Below are positions 1 through 9,794 of a stretch of DNA of 64,000 bases, piece after piece (position 1 is the stretch's first letter; every line of letters begins with the position of its first letter). The stretch lies in contig NZ_LT607414.1 in assembly GCF_900095225.1 (NCBI RefSeq), positions 270,033 to 334,032 of the forward strand. Reading direction: 5' to 3'. Made by a program: the position numbers and the translations under genes. The stretch is from Pseudomonas sp. UMAB-08. Its GTDB lineage: Bacteria > Pseudomonadota > Gammaproteobacteria > Pseudomonadales > Pseudomonadaceae. The notes beneath the pieces are model-generated. The model was not told the origin of the DNA. It searched no databases and saw only the letters and a program-made list of their open reading frames with translations.

Positions 1-2069
1 GCGGAAAACTGTGTCACCAGCGCTCCCATGCTGCAGCGCATGCGCCGGATCCATTGCCTGGGAATGCCCTCTGCATCGCGCTCATAAAAGGCAGGCACCA
101 CCTCATCCTCAAGCAACGAATAGAGCTGGGTAGCGTCGACACTGTCGTAATCGTCAGTATGCTCGGCGCCATCGCCAACCCCCCAGCCCACCTCCTCTGA
201 GCATGCTTCGGCCCACCAGCCATCGAGCTGGGACAGGTTCAATCCACCGTTGGCGAGGACTTTCATCCCGCTGGTGCCGCTGGCCTCCCACGGACGGCGT
301 GGGGTGTTGACCCAAACGTCGACCCCCTGCACCAAATGGCGTGCCACGCGCATATCGTAGTCTTCGAGGAAAGCCACACGCCCGTTGACCTCCGGACGGC
401 GAATGAACGCGTACCAGTCACGAATCATCTGCTGCCCGACGATGTCAGCCGGATGCGCCTTGCCGGCGATGAGCAACTGCACCGGCCGGGTTGGATGGTT
501 GAGAATGCGCAGCAGCCGGTCGGGGTCCTGCAACAACAGGTTAGGCCGTTTGTACGAGGCAAAGCGCCTGGCAAAGCCCAGCGTCAATACCTGCGGATTG
601 AACAAGGCACCCGCCGACTCGATGGCCTCCAGTGAGGCACCGTGAATGGCCTCGCTGCGTGCCAGATTGGTGCGAACGAACTCGAACAACAGCGTCCTGG
701 CCTGCTCGCGCAAACGCCAGATATGCCCATCATCGACCTGCTCCAGCAACTCGCTGACCCGCGACTCACTGGTGCCGCGCCAAGGCAAATCCCCCCCGTG
801 CAAGGCTTGCCAATGCGACTCGGCTTCGAGTGATACCCATGTCGGCAAGTGAACGCCATTGGTCACGTGCCCGATCGGTACGGCATCACGGGGCCAGCGT
901 GGAAACAGACCCTGGAAAATGTGCCGGCTGGTTACCCCATGCAGGCGGCTCACTGCATTGACCGCACCCGCACAACGCGTCGCCAGGAACGCCATATTGA
1001 AGTGTTCTTGCGCATCGCCAGCGTTCTGCCGTCCCAGCGCCAGAATGGCCGACAACGGCTGGCCCAGTTCAGTTTCGACATAGCGCCCCAGGTATTTGCC
1101 GATCAACTCCGGGGGGAAACGGTCAAAACCAGCCTCGACCGGTGTATGGGTGGTGAACACATTACCGGCACGGGTGGCGGTCATCGCGACATCGAACCCG
1201 ACGTTGTTCGCTTGCATGTAGCTGCGGGCCCGTTCAAGCGCAGCGAAAGCGGCGTGGCCATCGTTTAGATGACAGACATCCGGCGTGTAGCCTGCGGCCT
1301 CCAGCAAACGCCATCCACCAATACCCAGCACCACCTCCTGGCGAAGACGCATCTCCACATCGCCGCCATACAGCTCACCGGTGATCAGCCGGAACGGGGG
1401 TGGATTGGCCGGGTCGTTACTGTCGAGCAGCAATAATTTATTACGCCCCACCGTTGCCTGCCAACCCCGTACCCAGACCGTCAGACCTGGCAATTGCACG
1501 GACAGACGTAACAAGCTGCCATCCGGGCGCAACAAGGGCTCCACCGGCAATTGGCGCGTGTCATTGACCGGGTACAAGGCTTGTTGGTCACCCTGAAAAC
1601 CGATTTCCTGGCGGAAATACCCTTGCTGCCAAAGCATGCCGACAGCCACCACCGGAACACCCAGGTCGCTGGCGGCTTTCAACTGGTCGCCCGCGACATT
1701 GCCCAGCCCCCCCGAGTAAATCGGCAGTGCCTCGCTGAGCATGTACTCCATGGAGAAGTAGGCCACTTGATGCAAATCAGCGTCTGGGTGTTCGCGCTCG
1801 AACCATGAGGGCTGAGCGAGGATATCCCGATGGATCTCGGCGATGCGGGTAACCCGCGCATGAAAATGACTGTTGCCCAGCAGGACGTTGATCTTCTGGT
1901 CGGAAACCGCGTTGAGCACCACACAAGGGTTGTGGGTCAGTTCCCATAATTCATGGTCGAGACTGCGCCAGATATCATCATTCAGACACGACCAACGGAT
2001 GGACTGATCAAACGCCAGTTGGCGCAGGGTTTGAAAGCTCGGATCAAGATCGTTGCAAGGAGACTGCAT
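1..2069 (-). CDS. glgP: Alpha-glucan (glycogen) phosphorylase, GT35 family, 3' end outside window
   Basis: Translating the minus strand from the ATG at 2069 gives an uninterrupted frame to the window edge, about 689 residues, so the C-terminus is missing. The protein begins MQSPCNDLDPSF and shows YFSMEYMLSEALPIYSGGLG and GDQLKAASDLG near residue 100, a HLNDGHAAF segment, FTTHTPVEAGFDRF, FARRFASYKR and a PRRPWEASGTSGMK segment before the edge. This order is that of the shorter bacterial alpha-glucan phosphorylases, which phosphorolyse glycogen or maltodextrin to glucose-1-phosphate with PLP as cofactor. It is the last visible member of the minus-strand run behind phosphoketolase (74 bp gap), so it could supply hexose phosphate to that enzyme. 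The family is clear; the exact substrate is inferred. Confidence 0.93.
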   Translation of the reverse strand, partial: MQSPCNDLDPSFQTLRQLAFDQSIRWSCLNDDIWRSLDHELWELTHNPCVVLNAVSDQKINVLLGNSHFHARVTRIAEIHRDILAQPSWFEREHPDADLHQVAYFSMEYMLSEALPIYSGGLGNVAGDQLKAASDLGVPVVAVGMLWQQGYFRQEIGFQGDQQALYPVNDTRQLPVEPLLRPDGSLLRLSVQLPGLTVWVRGWQATVGRNKLLLLDSNDPANPPPFRLITGELYGGDVEMRLRQEVVLGIGGWRLLEAAGYTPDVCHLNDGHAAFAALERARSYMQANNVGFDVAMTATRAGNVFTTHTPVEAGFDRFPPELIGKYLGRYVETELGQPLSAILALGRQNAGDAQEHFNMAFLATRCAGAVNAVSRLHGVTSRHIFQGLFPRWPRDAVPIGHVTNGVHLPTWVSLEAESHWQALHGGDLPWRGTSESRVSELLEQVDDGHIWRLREQARTLLFEFVRTNLARSEAIHGASLEAIESAGALFNPQVLTLGFARRFASYKRPNLLLQDPDRLLRILNHPTRPVQLLIAGKAHPADIVGQQMIRDWYAFIRRPEVNGRVAFLEDYDMRVARHLVQGVDVWVNTPRRPWEASGTSGMKVLANGGLNLSQLDGWWAEACSEEVGWGVGDGAEHTDDYDSVDATQLYSLLEDEVVPAFYERDAEGIPRQWIRRMRCSMGALVTQFS

Positions 2070-2143
2070 GGACTGGCCCTTATACGAACTGGGGACAACT
2101 GGGGTTCGGCCACACCTCAAGCGTGACCGGATGTCGAAACCGC

Positions 2144-4645
2144 TCAGGCATCGGTAAAGAGCTGGCCTCTGACATGCCCCTTGGCTAATGGCGGCGGGCT
2201 GTCCGGCTGGCTGAAGTCAGCGGTCCAGTGCCAATTGCGAATCTCGGGAAGGTCCTCGAAGTGCTCGCGAATGTACGTGTGATGCTTGCGCAATTGGCTT
2301 TCGAAGTAACTCACTGCGTCCTGGCTATGAGCACGCAGGCGCGGCACATGACTCAATGCGTCGATAGCCAGTTGGTAGCGACTCATCTGGTTAAGCACCA
2401 CCATGTCAAACGGCGTAGTCGTGGTGCCCCGGTCAGAAAAACCGCGAACATGGAAGCGGGCTTCGTTGGCCCGGCCATGCACCATGGAGTGGATGACCCA
2501 GGTAGAACCGTGGAAGGCGAACATCACCGGCGCATCGCGGGTGAACAACGCTTCAAACGACCCATGGTCCATACCGTGAGGGCGCGTTTCCGGGTTGCTG
2601 AGGATGCACAGGTCCACGACATTGACCAGCCGTACGCGAATGCCGGGCACATGCTTTTGCAGCAACCATGCGGCCGCCACCGCCTCGGTGGTCGGTACAT
2701 CGCCCGCACACGCTAACACCACATCAGGATCATCACCCTCATCGCTGCTGGCGAAATTCCAGATCGATGCGCCTTGAGAGCAATGCTTCAGCGCGGCGTC
2801 GAAATCCAGCCACTGGAAGTCCGGCTGCTTGCCGCAGGTCACCACGTTCACGTAATTACGGCTGCGCAAGCAGTGGTCGAACACGTTGACCAGGCAGTTG
2901 GAGTCCGGCGGGTAGTACACCCGCACCACGTCGGAACGACGTTGCAACACATTGTCGACAAAGCCCGTGGACTGATGACTGAAACCATTATGGTCGTTGC
3001 GCCAGGCATGGCTGGTGAGCAGCACATTGAGCGAGGCCAACGGGCGGCGCCACTGAAACTCGCGACTTTGCTGCAACCATTTGGCATGTTGCGTCACCAT
3101 TGAGTCGACGACCTGGGCGAAGGCCTCATAGGTCGACCACATGCCGTGGCGCCCCGTGAGCAGATAACCCTCCAGCCAGCCCTCGCACAAATGCTCACTG
3201 AGCACCTCCATCACCCGGCCATTGGGCGCGAGGTGATCGTCGATTTCGAGTACCGGTCCCGCAGCGGTTCGGTTGGTGGCTTCAAACACCGCATTGAGTC
3301 GGTTGGAGTTGGTTTCATCCGGCCCGAACACGCGAAAGTTGGCAGGGTTGAAGCGAATCACGTCACGCAGGTATTCGCCCAGCTTGCGCGGCGCCTCAGC
3401 AATCACCTCGCCTGGCCCTGGCACTTCCAGGCCATAGTCGGCAAAGTTTGGCAGGTCCAGCGCCGTAAGCACCCGCCCGCCGTTGACGTGAGGAACAGCG
3501 CCCATACGCAACGCGGCTGGCGGGGTCAGTGCTTGCAGCTCAGGCACCAACGCACCGTTGTCATCAAACAGCGTCTGTGGCGAATAGCTGCGCATCCAGG
3601 CCTCGAGCTGGGCCAGGTGTTGTGGGTTCTGGATCACATTGGCCAGTGGCACCTGATGCGCGCGGAACGTGCCTTCGACCGGCAGACCATCGACCACCTT
3701 CGGCCCGGTCCAGCCTTTGGGGCTGCGCAAAATAATCATCGGCCAACGCAAGCGCTGGGCCAGCCCCTCGCTCCGAGCACGGCGCTGGATGTTACGTATG
3801 CTGGCGTAGGACGCGTCCAGGGCCGCCGCGAAACGTTGGTGCATGCCTGGCAAATCGTCGCCCGCGACAATAATCGGTTCATAACCGCGTCCACGGTACA
3901 GCTCGACAAGGTCGGCATCGTCCGTGCGCGCTTCCACGGTAGGGCCTGAGATTTTGTAACCATTGAGGTGCAAAATCGGCAACACCGCACCATCGTTGCG
4001 AGGATTGAGAAAACGGATGCTCTTCCAGCTGCCCTCAAGTGGACAGGTCTCGGCCTCGCCATCACCAATCACGCAGGTCACCAGCAACTCGGGATTGTCA
4101 AACGCAGCGCCGAAGGCATGCACCAGCGAATAACCCAGTTCGCCGCCCTCATGCAGGGAATTGGGCGTGTGCGGACCACAGTGGCTGGGCACGCCGCCCG
4201 GCGTGGAGAAGCTGCGGAAAAACCGCAACATGCCCGCCTCGTCCGGCGTTATCTCAGCATGCACCTCGCTGTAAGTGCCCTCCAGCCAGGCGCAGGCATT
4301 GAGCGTAGGGCCGCCATGTCCGGGCCCAGAGATATAAACCATCTCGACATGCTGCTCACTGATGAGCCTGTTCAAGTGCACGTAGATGAAGTTCTGACCC
4401 GCCGATGTTCCCCAGTGTCCCAGCAGGCGCGGCTTGATGTGCTCGGCAGTCAGGGGCTCGCGCAACAGCGCGTTGGCCTTGAGGTAAATCTGCCCGACAC
4501 ACAGGTAATTGGCGGCGAGCCAGTAACGGTGCATGCGATCAAGCAGGTCGGCTGAGAGTGGACCGACGTCGTTAAGTTCAGGCGACGCGATCGGTACGGC
4601 TGACGGGTTATCAGCGCTGGACAGCAGCGGGTTGAAAATATACAT
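2144..4645 (-). CDS. xfp: Phosphoketolase (xylulose-5-P/fructose-6-P), TPP-dependent
   Basis: This 833-residue protein has the usual phosphoketolase length. The N-terminus carries [16 protein letters not shown] and [20 protein letters not shown], followed by a TPP/Mg motif GDGEAET and the conserved [16 protein letters not shown]. It splits xylulose-5-P or fructose-6-P with phosphate to acetyl-P and a shorter sugar phosphate in the cytoplasm. A longer reading to 4744 is open, but the ATG at 4645 has GGAG five bases upstream and gives the family's normal start, so it is preferred. GDGEAET is followed by Cys-Pro-Leu where many relatives have Gly-Pro-Leu. Acetate kinase two genes upstream would turn the acetyl-P into acetate and ATP. 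Substrate preference cannot be read from sequence. Confidence 0.95.
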   Translation of the reverse strand: MYIFNPLLSSADNPSAVPIASPELNDVGPLSADLLDRMHRYWLAANYLCVGQIYLKANALLREPLTAEHIKPRLLGHWGTSAGQNFIYVHLNRLISEQHVEMVYISGPGHGGPTLNACAWLEGTYSEVHAEITPDEAGMLRFFRSFSTPGGVPSHCGPHTPNSLHEGGELGYSLVHAFGAAFDNPELLVTCVIGDGEAETCPLEGSWKSIRFLNPRNDGAVLPILHLNGYKISGPTVEARTDDADLVELYRGRGYEPIIVAGDDLPGMHQRFAAALDASYASIRNIQRRARSEGLAQRLRWPMIILRSPKGWTGPKVVDGLPVEGTFRAHQVPLANVIQNPQHLAQLEAWMRSYSPQTLFDDNGALVPELQALTPPAALRMGAVPHVNGGRVLTALDLPNFADYGLEVPGPGEVIAEAPRKLGEYLRDVIRFNPANFRVFGPDETNSNRLNAVFEATNRTAAGPVLEIDDHLAPNGRVMEVLSEHLCEGWLEGYLLTGRHGMWSTYEAFAQVVDSMVTQHAKWLQQSREFQWRRPLASLNVLLTSHAWRNDHNGFSHQSTGFVDNVLQRRSDVVRVYYPPDSNCLVNVFDHCLRSRNYVNVVTCGKQPDFQWLDFDAALKHCSQGASIWNFASSDEGDDPDVVLACAGDVPTTEAVAAAWLLQKHVPGIRVRLVNVVDLCILSNPETRPHGMDHGSFEALFTRDAPVMFAFHGSTWVIHSMVHGRANEARFHVRGFSDRGTTTTPFDMVVLNQMSRYQLAIDALSHVPRLRAHSQDAVSYFESQLRKHHTYIREHFEDLPEIRNWHWTADFSQPDSPPPLAKGHVRGQLFTDA

Positions 4646-4776
4646 GACGACTCCATAGGACGGCGTTGTAGACGTTTTCCGCAACAGCAGGTCGATTGCA
4701 AACAGACTGCCCGAGAGCAGCCTGACTGTAGAAGACAGTTGCACACTGTCTACTGCCCTTCAGTGTTCCTTGATTA

Positions 4777-6117
4777 TCAAACCGGTAGCTTTTCGCCGAC
4801 TGGCTGAGGGTTCCCGTCCTTCATAAAACGTCGGGAAACAGTACCGTACAATGTCCAACCCAACATTGTCACAATGCCACCCAGCATCATCGCGTCTGCA
4901 CCGGCGCTGAAGAGTGCGTAGTAACTGTAGGCTGCGGCAATGTAAGCGACAATATTAGCCAGTAACGCCTGGCGCGGGGTTACGTTTGCGGCTTGTTGAA
5001 TTGTCATCAAGGCCGCCATGGACATCAGATAGGGGACCAGATTGGTCACCACCGCCAGGTTGACCAGTCGGTCGAACTGCCCACTCAGGTCCGGGCTGAT
5101 CGTCATGAACGACAACGCTGTCTGGCATGCCAGCAATACGAGCATGCCGGCGACAGGCGTGTCGGTTTTGGTCACCTTGCCGAAGATTTTCATGAAGTAC
5201 CCGACATCCGCCGAGCTCTTGAACACTTGGCCAATGGTGAACTGCCACCCCAGCAACGAACCGATACAGGCCACAATCATCAGGCCCATGACAATGTTGC
5301 CCACCAGGGGCGTGAACATCGTGGCGAACGCCAGACCAAAGGGCGCAGTCGAACTGACCAGCTCGGCATTGGGAATCATCCCGGCAATCACGTTGGTCGA
5401 GACGATGTAGATCACCGCTGAAGCCAAGGTTCCCCCCAGCACGGCAATCGGCACATTACGCTCCGGGTTCTCGACGGCATCGGTGTTGGCACACGCCGAC
5501 TCGAGCCCCAGGAAAGCCCACAAGGTGATCGAGATCGAGGCCCCTACTGCCTCCATAAACGGCATGTTGTGGGGGTTCCAGGCCGCGCGATAGGTTGAGA
5601 AGTCGAACCAGAACCAGCCAATTATCGAAAGAACGACAACCGGCAGGATGACCCCCCAAATGGTGATATTACCAATCCGACCGGTGATCCTTGCCCCCCC
5701 GAAGTTGGCAAACATCGTCACCCAGAGCAGCGCGATAGCGGCTATTGCAGTGGCAACGGGTGACAGCGATGTTTTGAACAGAACGACCGAGTAACCCACC
5801 GCCGTAATAGCGATTGCAATGTTGGCGATAAGCAGCGACACGCCATAGGTGTAGTTGGACATGAAGTTGCCCGAACGCCCGAATGCGTACTCGGCATACC
5901 CCCCCATACCGCCAGCCTTGTGGCTGAAGCGTCCACACTTGGCAAACGCATACGCCAGTGCCAATGAGCCCAGCGCGGTCACGATCCAGGAAAAAATCGA
6001 TATCGTCCCGACCTGTGCCAGCTTGCTGGGCAGCATGACAATGCCCGACCCGAGCATGTTGACGGCCGTCAGCACGGTCAGCTGCACCACACTCATCTTT
6101 TTAACTGCAGTTCCCAT
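4777..6117 (-). CDS. potE: Putrescine/ornithine antiporter, APC superfamily
   Basis: The 446-residue, strongly hydrophobic protein matches E. coli PotE nearly end to end as I recall that sequence: VNMLGSGIVMLPSKLAQVGT near the start, KAGGMGGYAEYAFG, NYTYGVSLLIAN, ANFGGARITG, WAFLGLESACANTD and LGWTLYGTVS at the end, with about 12 membrane segments. PotE exchanges external ornithine for internal putrescine across the inner membrane. The ATG at 6117 has a GGGGTGGAAC leader as ribosome site. It lies 85 bp downstream of the ornithine decarboxylase on the same strand, the speF-potE order known in enterobacteria. Together they consume a cytoplasmic proton and export putrescine, an acid-resistance and energy-conserving cycle. 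Confidence 0.95.
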   Translation of the reverse strand: MGTAVKKMSVVQLTVLTAVNMLGSGIVMLPSKLAQVGTISIFSWIVTALGSLALAYAFAKCGRFSHKAGGMGGYAEYAFGRSGNFMSNYTYGVSLLIANIAIAITAVGYSVVLFKTSLSPVATAIAAIALLWVTMFANFGGARITGRIGNITIWGVILPVVVLSIIGWFWFDFSTYRAAWNPHNMPFMEAVGASISITLWAFLGLESACANTDAVENPERNVPIAVLGGTLASAVIYIVSTNVIAGMIPNAELVSSTAPFGLAFATMFTPLVGNIVMGLMIVACIGSLLGWQFTIGQVFKSSADVGYFMKIFGKVTKTDTPVAGMLVLLACQTALSFMTISPDLSGQFDRLVNLAVVTNLVPYLMSMAALMTIQQAANVTPRQALLANIVAYIAAAYSYYALFSAGADAMMLGGIVTMLGWTLYGTVSRRFMKDGNPQPVGEKLPV

Positions 6118-6202
6118 GTTCCACCCCTTTTTACAGCCCGAAACGACGACATGTTTAATCGATACGCCTCACCGATTGGTGGGCGTCCACGGTGATGAGT
6201 CG

Positions 6203-8386
6203 TTACTGCTTGAGGACGTAGCCGTAAGCCCGCAAGCGGCCATCGTCTTCCTGTTTCAGGTACACGCCCTGTAACTCTGGGGTGAACCCCGGGAACTGAT
6301 TGATAGCGTCCTGGAGTGCGAGGAAGTACTTCAGCGCCGCACCGTCCCAGACCTCGCCGGGCACCACGCACAGTACGCCTGGCGGATAAGGCAACGCGCC
6401 CTCTGTGGCGATACGCCCTTGCGCGCTTTCCAGAGGAATGAGCTCAACGTTGCCACGGATGAACTCAAGATTGGCGTCGCGCGGGCCCATTGCGATTACG
6501 GGCATGTGCGACTGCCGGAACATCTCTTTCTGCAACTGCTTGACGTCATGCTGCGCATACAGGGTGTGCATTTCCTGGCACAACTGAACGATGGTGTAAC
6601 CGTTGTAACGGGCTTCGTGCGCGGCATAAATACCGGGCAATACACTGCTCAACGGCGCGTCGTCTTTGATAAACCGCTCGAACCGGGCGATCTGAGCCAC
6701 CAGGTGGTGCATCTTGGCTTTGTCTTCGGCGGGCGTAAGCAGAAACAGAATCGAGTTCAGGTCGCTTTTCTCCGGCACGATCCCGTTCTGACGCAGGAAA
6801 GTCGCCAGGATGCCAGCATGGATCCCGAAGCTTGTGTATTGGCCGGTGACCGCATCAATGCCCGGCGTGGTGAACAACAACTTGCACGGGTCAATAAAGT
6901 ATTGCTGCTCGTTATACCCCTCGAACGCATGCCAGCGTTCATCGGGGTGGAACATAAAGAACTTGAGGTTGCTGGCAATTTCGTCGGTGGAATAATCCTG
7001 CCAGTATTTGCCATCGATAGTCGGCGGCACGAACGGTCTGATCAATGTGCAGTTGTCCATCACCAACTTGCGCGCCTCAATACCGGCGCGTACGCACTCG
7101 CTCCACAAACGCAGGCCGCTGCGGCCGCTGTGCATGCGGGCATTGACATCGAGCGAGGCAAACAGCGGATAGAACGGACTGGTCGACGCCTGCGCCATGA
7201 AAGCGTTATTGAGGCGATGGTGATTGCAGTAGCGATCCTGCCCTTTAATGTGACGGTCTTTTTTGTGGATTTGCGATGCTTGAGAGAAACCGGCCTGTTG
7301 TTTGTGAATCGATTGCGTCACAAAAATGCCGGGGTCGTCAGGACCCAGTTCCAGCAACATGGGCGAGCAGTCGCGCATCATGGGAATGAATTGCTCATAG
7401 CCCACCCAGGCCGAGTCAAACAGAATGTAGTCGCAGAGATGGCCTATCTTGTCGACTACCTGACGGGCGTTATAAATCGTACCGTCATAGGTCCCCAACT
7501 GAATCACCGCCAGCCGGAACGGCCTTGGTGCAGCGGCTTTTTCGGGCATGATTTCCTGCAGACGCTCACGCAGGTACGTTTCGTCAAAACAGTGCGCGTC
7601 GATACCGCCGATAAAGCCGTAGGGGTTGCGTGCGGTTTCCAGATAAAGCGGCGTGGCGCCCGCCTGGAATAAAGCGCCTTGATGCACCGACTTGTGGTTA
7701 TTTCGATCGAACAGCACCACATCCCCGGGCGTCAGCAGCGCATTGGTCACGACCTTGTTCGACGCCGAGGTGCCATTAAGGACAAAGTAAGTTTTATCTG
7801 CGTTGTAAATCTGAGCCGCGCGTTGCTGGGCAGCCAGCGCCACGCCTTCGTGGATCAACAGATCCCCCATTTCTACATCGGCGTTACAGCGGTCGGAGCG
7901 AAACAGCGTCTCTCCAAAAAACTCAAAGAACTGACGCCCGGCAGGGTGCTTGCGAAAGAACTGTCCGCCTTGGTGACCGGGGCAAGCAAACGTTGAGTTG
8001 CCACGTTCCTCATAGCGCTTGAGCGCACCGAAAAAAGGCGGGAGCAGATTCTCCTCATACTGACGGGCAGCAGTTTCCAGCTTATCGCCATAGAACTCGG
8101 CCTTGTCGCTGCCCAAATCGAACACGCCACTGATCTGCAACAACACATCTTCAATGCCGGGGAGCGTATTACGAGAGAACTTGTCCTGCGCGGTAACCGC
8201 AAAGAAAATAGGAATATCGAATCCGGAATTACTGATCACCTCGATCATTCCATTGCGCACGTCTTCCGTCGTGAGAACGGCGGCGGCAATGTCGGTCAAA
8301 TCAGTCTGATCAAAACCCACAACGTGTCGCGAGGTCAGAAAACAGGCCTGTGCAGCAATGCTGGAAGCCACTTTCAACTGCTTCAT
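6203..8386 (-). CDS. speF: Ornithine decarboxylase, inducible SpeF type
   Basis: The 727-residue protein has the prokaryotic fold I Orn/Lys/Arg decarboxylase layout: an N-terminal wing domain to about residue 110, FACPGHQGGQFFRKHPAG, NGTSASNKVV, FDSAWVGYEQF, the PLP-lysine segment TQSIHKQQAGFSQ, and a C-terminal domain ending with PYPPGVLCVVPGE. The segment KTYFVLNGTSASNK and the downstream potE favour ornithine over lysine or arginine. It converts ornithine to putrescine and CO2 in the cytoplasm. An in-frame ATG at 8416 exists, but the ATG at 8386 has AAGGAG six bases upstream and gives the usual N-terminus (MKQLKVASS). The leader between 8387 and 8488 shows no clear attenuator. Confidence 0.95.
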   Translation of the reverse strand: MKQLKVASSIAAQACFLTSRHVVGFDQTDLTDIAAAVLTTEDVRNGMIEVISNSGFDIPIFFAVTAQDKFSRNTLPGIEDVLLQISGVFDLGSDKAEFYGDKLETAARQYEENLLPPFFGALKRYEERGNSTFACPGHQGGQFFRKHPAGRQFFEFFGETLFRSDRCNADVEMGDLLIHEGVALAAQQRAAQIYNADKTYFVLNGTSASNKVVTNALLTPGDVVLFDRNNHKSVHQGALFQAGATPLYLETARNPYGFIGGIDAHCFDETYLRERLQEIMPEKAAAPRPFRLAVIQLGTYDGTIYNARQVVDKIGHLCDYILFDSAWVGYEQFIPMMRDCSPMLLELGPDDPGIFVTQSIHKQQAGFSQASQIHKKDRHIKGQDRYCNHHRLNNAFMAQASTSPFYPLFASLDVNARMHSGRSGLRLWSECVRAGIEARKLVMDNCTLIRPFVPPTIDGKYWQDYSTDEIASNLKFFMFHPDERWHAFEGYNEQQYFIDPCKLLFTTPGIDAVTGQYTSFGIHAGILATFLRQNGIVPEKSDLNSILFLLTPAEDKAKMHHLVAQIARFERFIKDDAPLSSVLPGIYAAHEARYNGYTIVQLCQEMHTLYAQHDVKQLQKEMFRQSHMPVIAMGPRDANLEFIRGNVELIPLESAQGRIATEGALPYPPGVLCVVPGEVWDGAALKYFLALQDAINQFPGFTPELQGVYLKQEDDGRLRAYGYVLKQ

Positions 8387-8488
8387 CGCTTTCTCCTTAT
8401 ATCGTTGTGTTGGCAATCCATTCGTATCCGCGGGCTGACAGACAACCGCTCGACGACTCAGGAATGGAACGTATAGGGAGTGGTTAAT

Positions 8489-9757
8489 TCAATAACTTTC
8501 AGTTTTCTTTTTTGCCGTCAGAAATTCGGTGCCGGCGTGCAGCAATTGCAAGGTATGACGTGCAATTACGTTGTCTTCATCGGTGGGAATCACCCAGGCC
8601 GCCACGCGACTGCCGGGGTGCGACAGGCAGGGCCCGTGCTCCCGGTTGGCCCGCTCGTCGATCTCCAGCCCGAGCCAGGCGCAGCCCTCGATAACGCTGG
8701 CACGTATAGCGGCCGCGTGTTCGCCGATGCCGCCGGTAAACACCAGCGCATCAAGCCCGCCCAACACGGCGGCAAACGCCCCTATTTCGCGCACGATGGT
8801 GCGCACATAGACATCAATCGCCTCTTTGGCTTCCGGGGCTTGGCTGGCAGACAGTTCACGCATGTCACTGGAAATTCCGCCAGAGACACCCAGCACGCCA
8901 CACTCGTGATAAAGCAAATGCTCAAGCGCCTGAACCGTCATGCCTCGCTCGCGCAAGAGGTACAGCAGGATGCCAGGATCCAGATGGCCTGGGCGAGTGC
9001 CCATAAGGATGCCGTCCAGCGTGGTAAAACCCATGCTGGTGGTGCAACTGAGTCCCCCTCGGAGGGCACACAAACTCGCGCCATTACCGAGGTGGGCGAC
9101 GATGGTCCGACCCGCCGCCGCACGTGAATCGTAGCCCGGCAAGACACTCGCAATGTATTCGTAGGAAAGACCATGGAACCCATAACGACGTATACCCTCC
9201 TCGCTCAAGGCGCGGGGAAGTCCATACAGTGTTTCCAGGCGATCCAGAGAGTGGTGAAACGCAGTATCGAAACACGCCACTTGCGGCAGTCGAGGGTGCT
9301 CGCGCGCCAGATACCGCACGGGCGCCAGACACAGGGGCTGATGCAAGGGTGCGATCGGTATCAGCGCTTCCATTTCGCTCAATACCGTCGCATTGATCAA
9401 GGCGGCGATCTGCTTTCGTTCGCCTCCGTGAACGATCCGGTGGCCCGCGGCAACCAGCGTGTCACCGGTGTAGCGTTCGATCCATTCAACCAGGCGACCC
9501 AACGTCTCGTCGGTGACCGACTCATCCGACTGCGGCCACTGCTCCTCGACATCCACGTCACCGGCGACCTCGCGAAAGCGTAACTGGTATACGTTGCCCT
9601 GCCTCTCCAGACTGCCGTGACCGCGGGCCACGGGTTGTCCTTGATCATCCAGACTGGATGGATAGATGGAAAACTTGATGCTTGAAGAACCTGCGTTCAT
9701 CACAAGCAACAAGCCCTCGGCGGACGTGCCCACTGTGACGCGTGCCTGATCATCCAT
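8489..9757 (-). CDS. ackA: Acetate kinase
   Basis: The 422-residue protein begins with the diagnostic VMNAGSSSIKFSIYPS, followed by GHRIVHGGER, CFDTAFHHSL (family motif with the catalytic Asp), GFHGLSYEYI, AHLGNGASLCAL, and FTGGIGEHAA near the C-terminus. It transfers phosphate from acetyl-P to ADP, making ATP and acetate. The ATG at 9757 has AAGGAAATCGT in front. No phosphotransacetylase is visible in this window, so acetyl-P would come from the phosphoketolase four genes downstream, or AckA could run with a pta elsewhere. It follows the alcohol dehydrogenase by 37 bp and precedes speF by 102 bp, consistent with one transcript. Confidence 0.95.
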   Translation of the reverse strand: MDDQARVTVGTSAEGLLLVMNAGSSSIKFSIYPSSLDDQGQPVARGHGSLERQGNVYQLRFREVAGDVDVEEQWPQSDESVTDETLGRLVEWIERYTGDTLVAAGHRIVHGGERKQIAALINATVLSEMEALIPIAPLHQPLCLAPVRYLAREHPRLPQVACFDTAFHHSLDRLETLYGLPRALSEEGIRRYGFHGLSYEYIASVLPGYDSRAAAGRTIVAHLGNGASLCALRGGLSCTTSMGFTTLDGILMGTRPGHLDPGILLYLLRERGMTVQALEHLLYHECGVLGVSGGISSDMRELSASQAPEAKEAIDVYVRTIVREIGAFAAVLGGLDALVFTGGIGEHAAAIRASVIEGCAWLGLEIDERANREHGPCLSHPGSRVAAWVIPTDEDNVIARHTLQLLHAGTEFLTAKKKTESY

Positions 9758-9794
9758 ACGATTTCCTTGGTATCGGGCAGTGATCGAAGACGCG

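Noticed and set aside
4770..4780. TTGATTATCAA upstream of phosphoketolase as an Anr box
   Set aside because: The half-sites are separated by one base instead of four, and it overlaps the potE stop codon.
6419..7672. 417-codon plus-strand reading opposite speF
   Set aside because: It is fully antisense to a strongly conserved decarboxylase, lacks a ribosome site and resembles no family; it reflects GC-rich codon bias.
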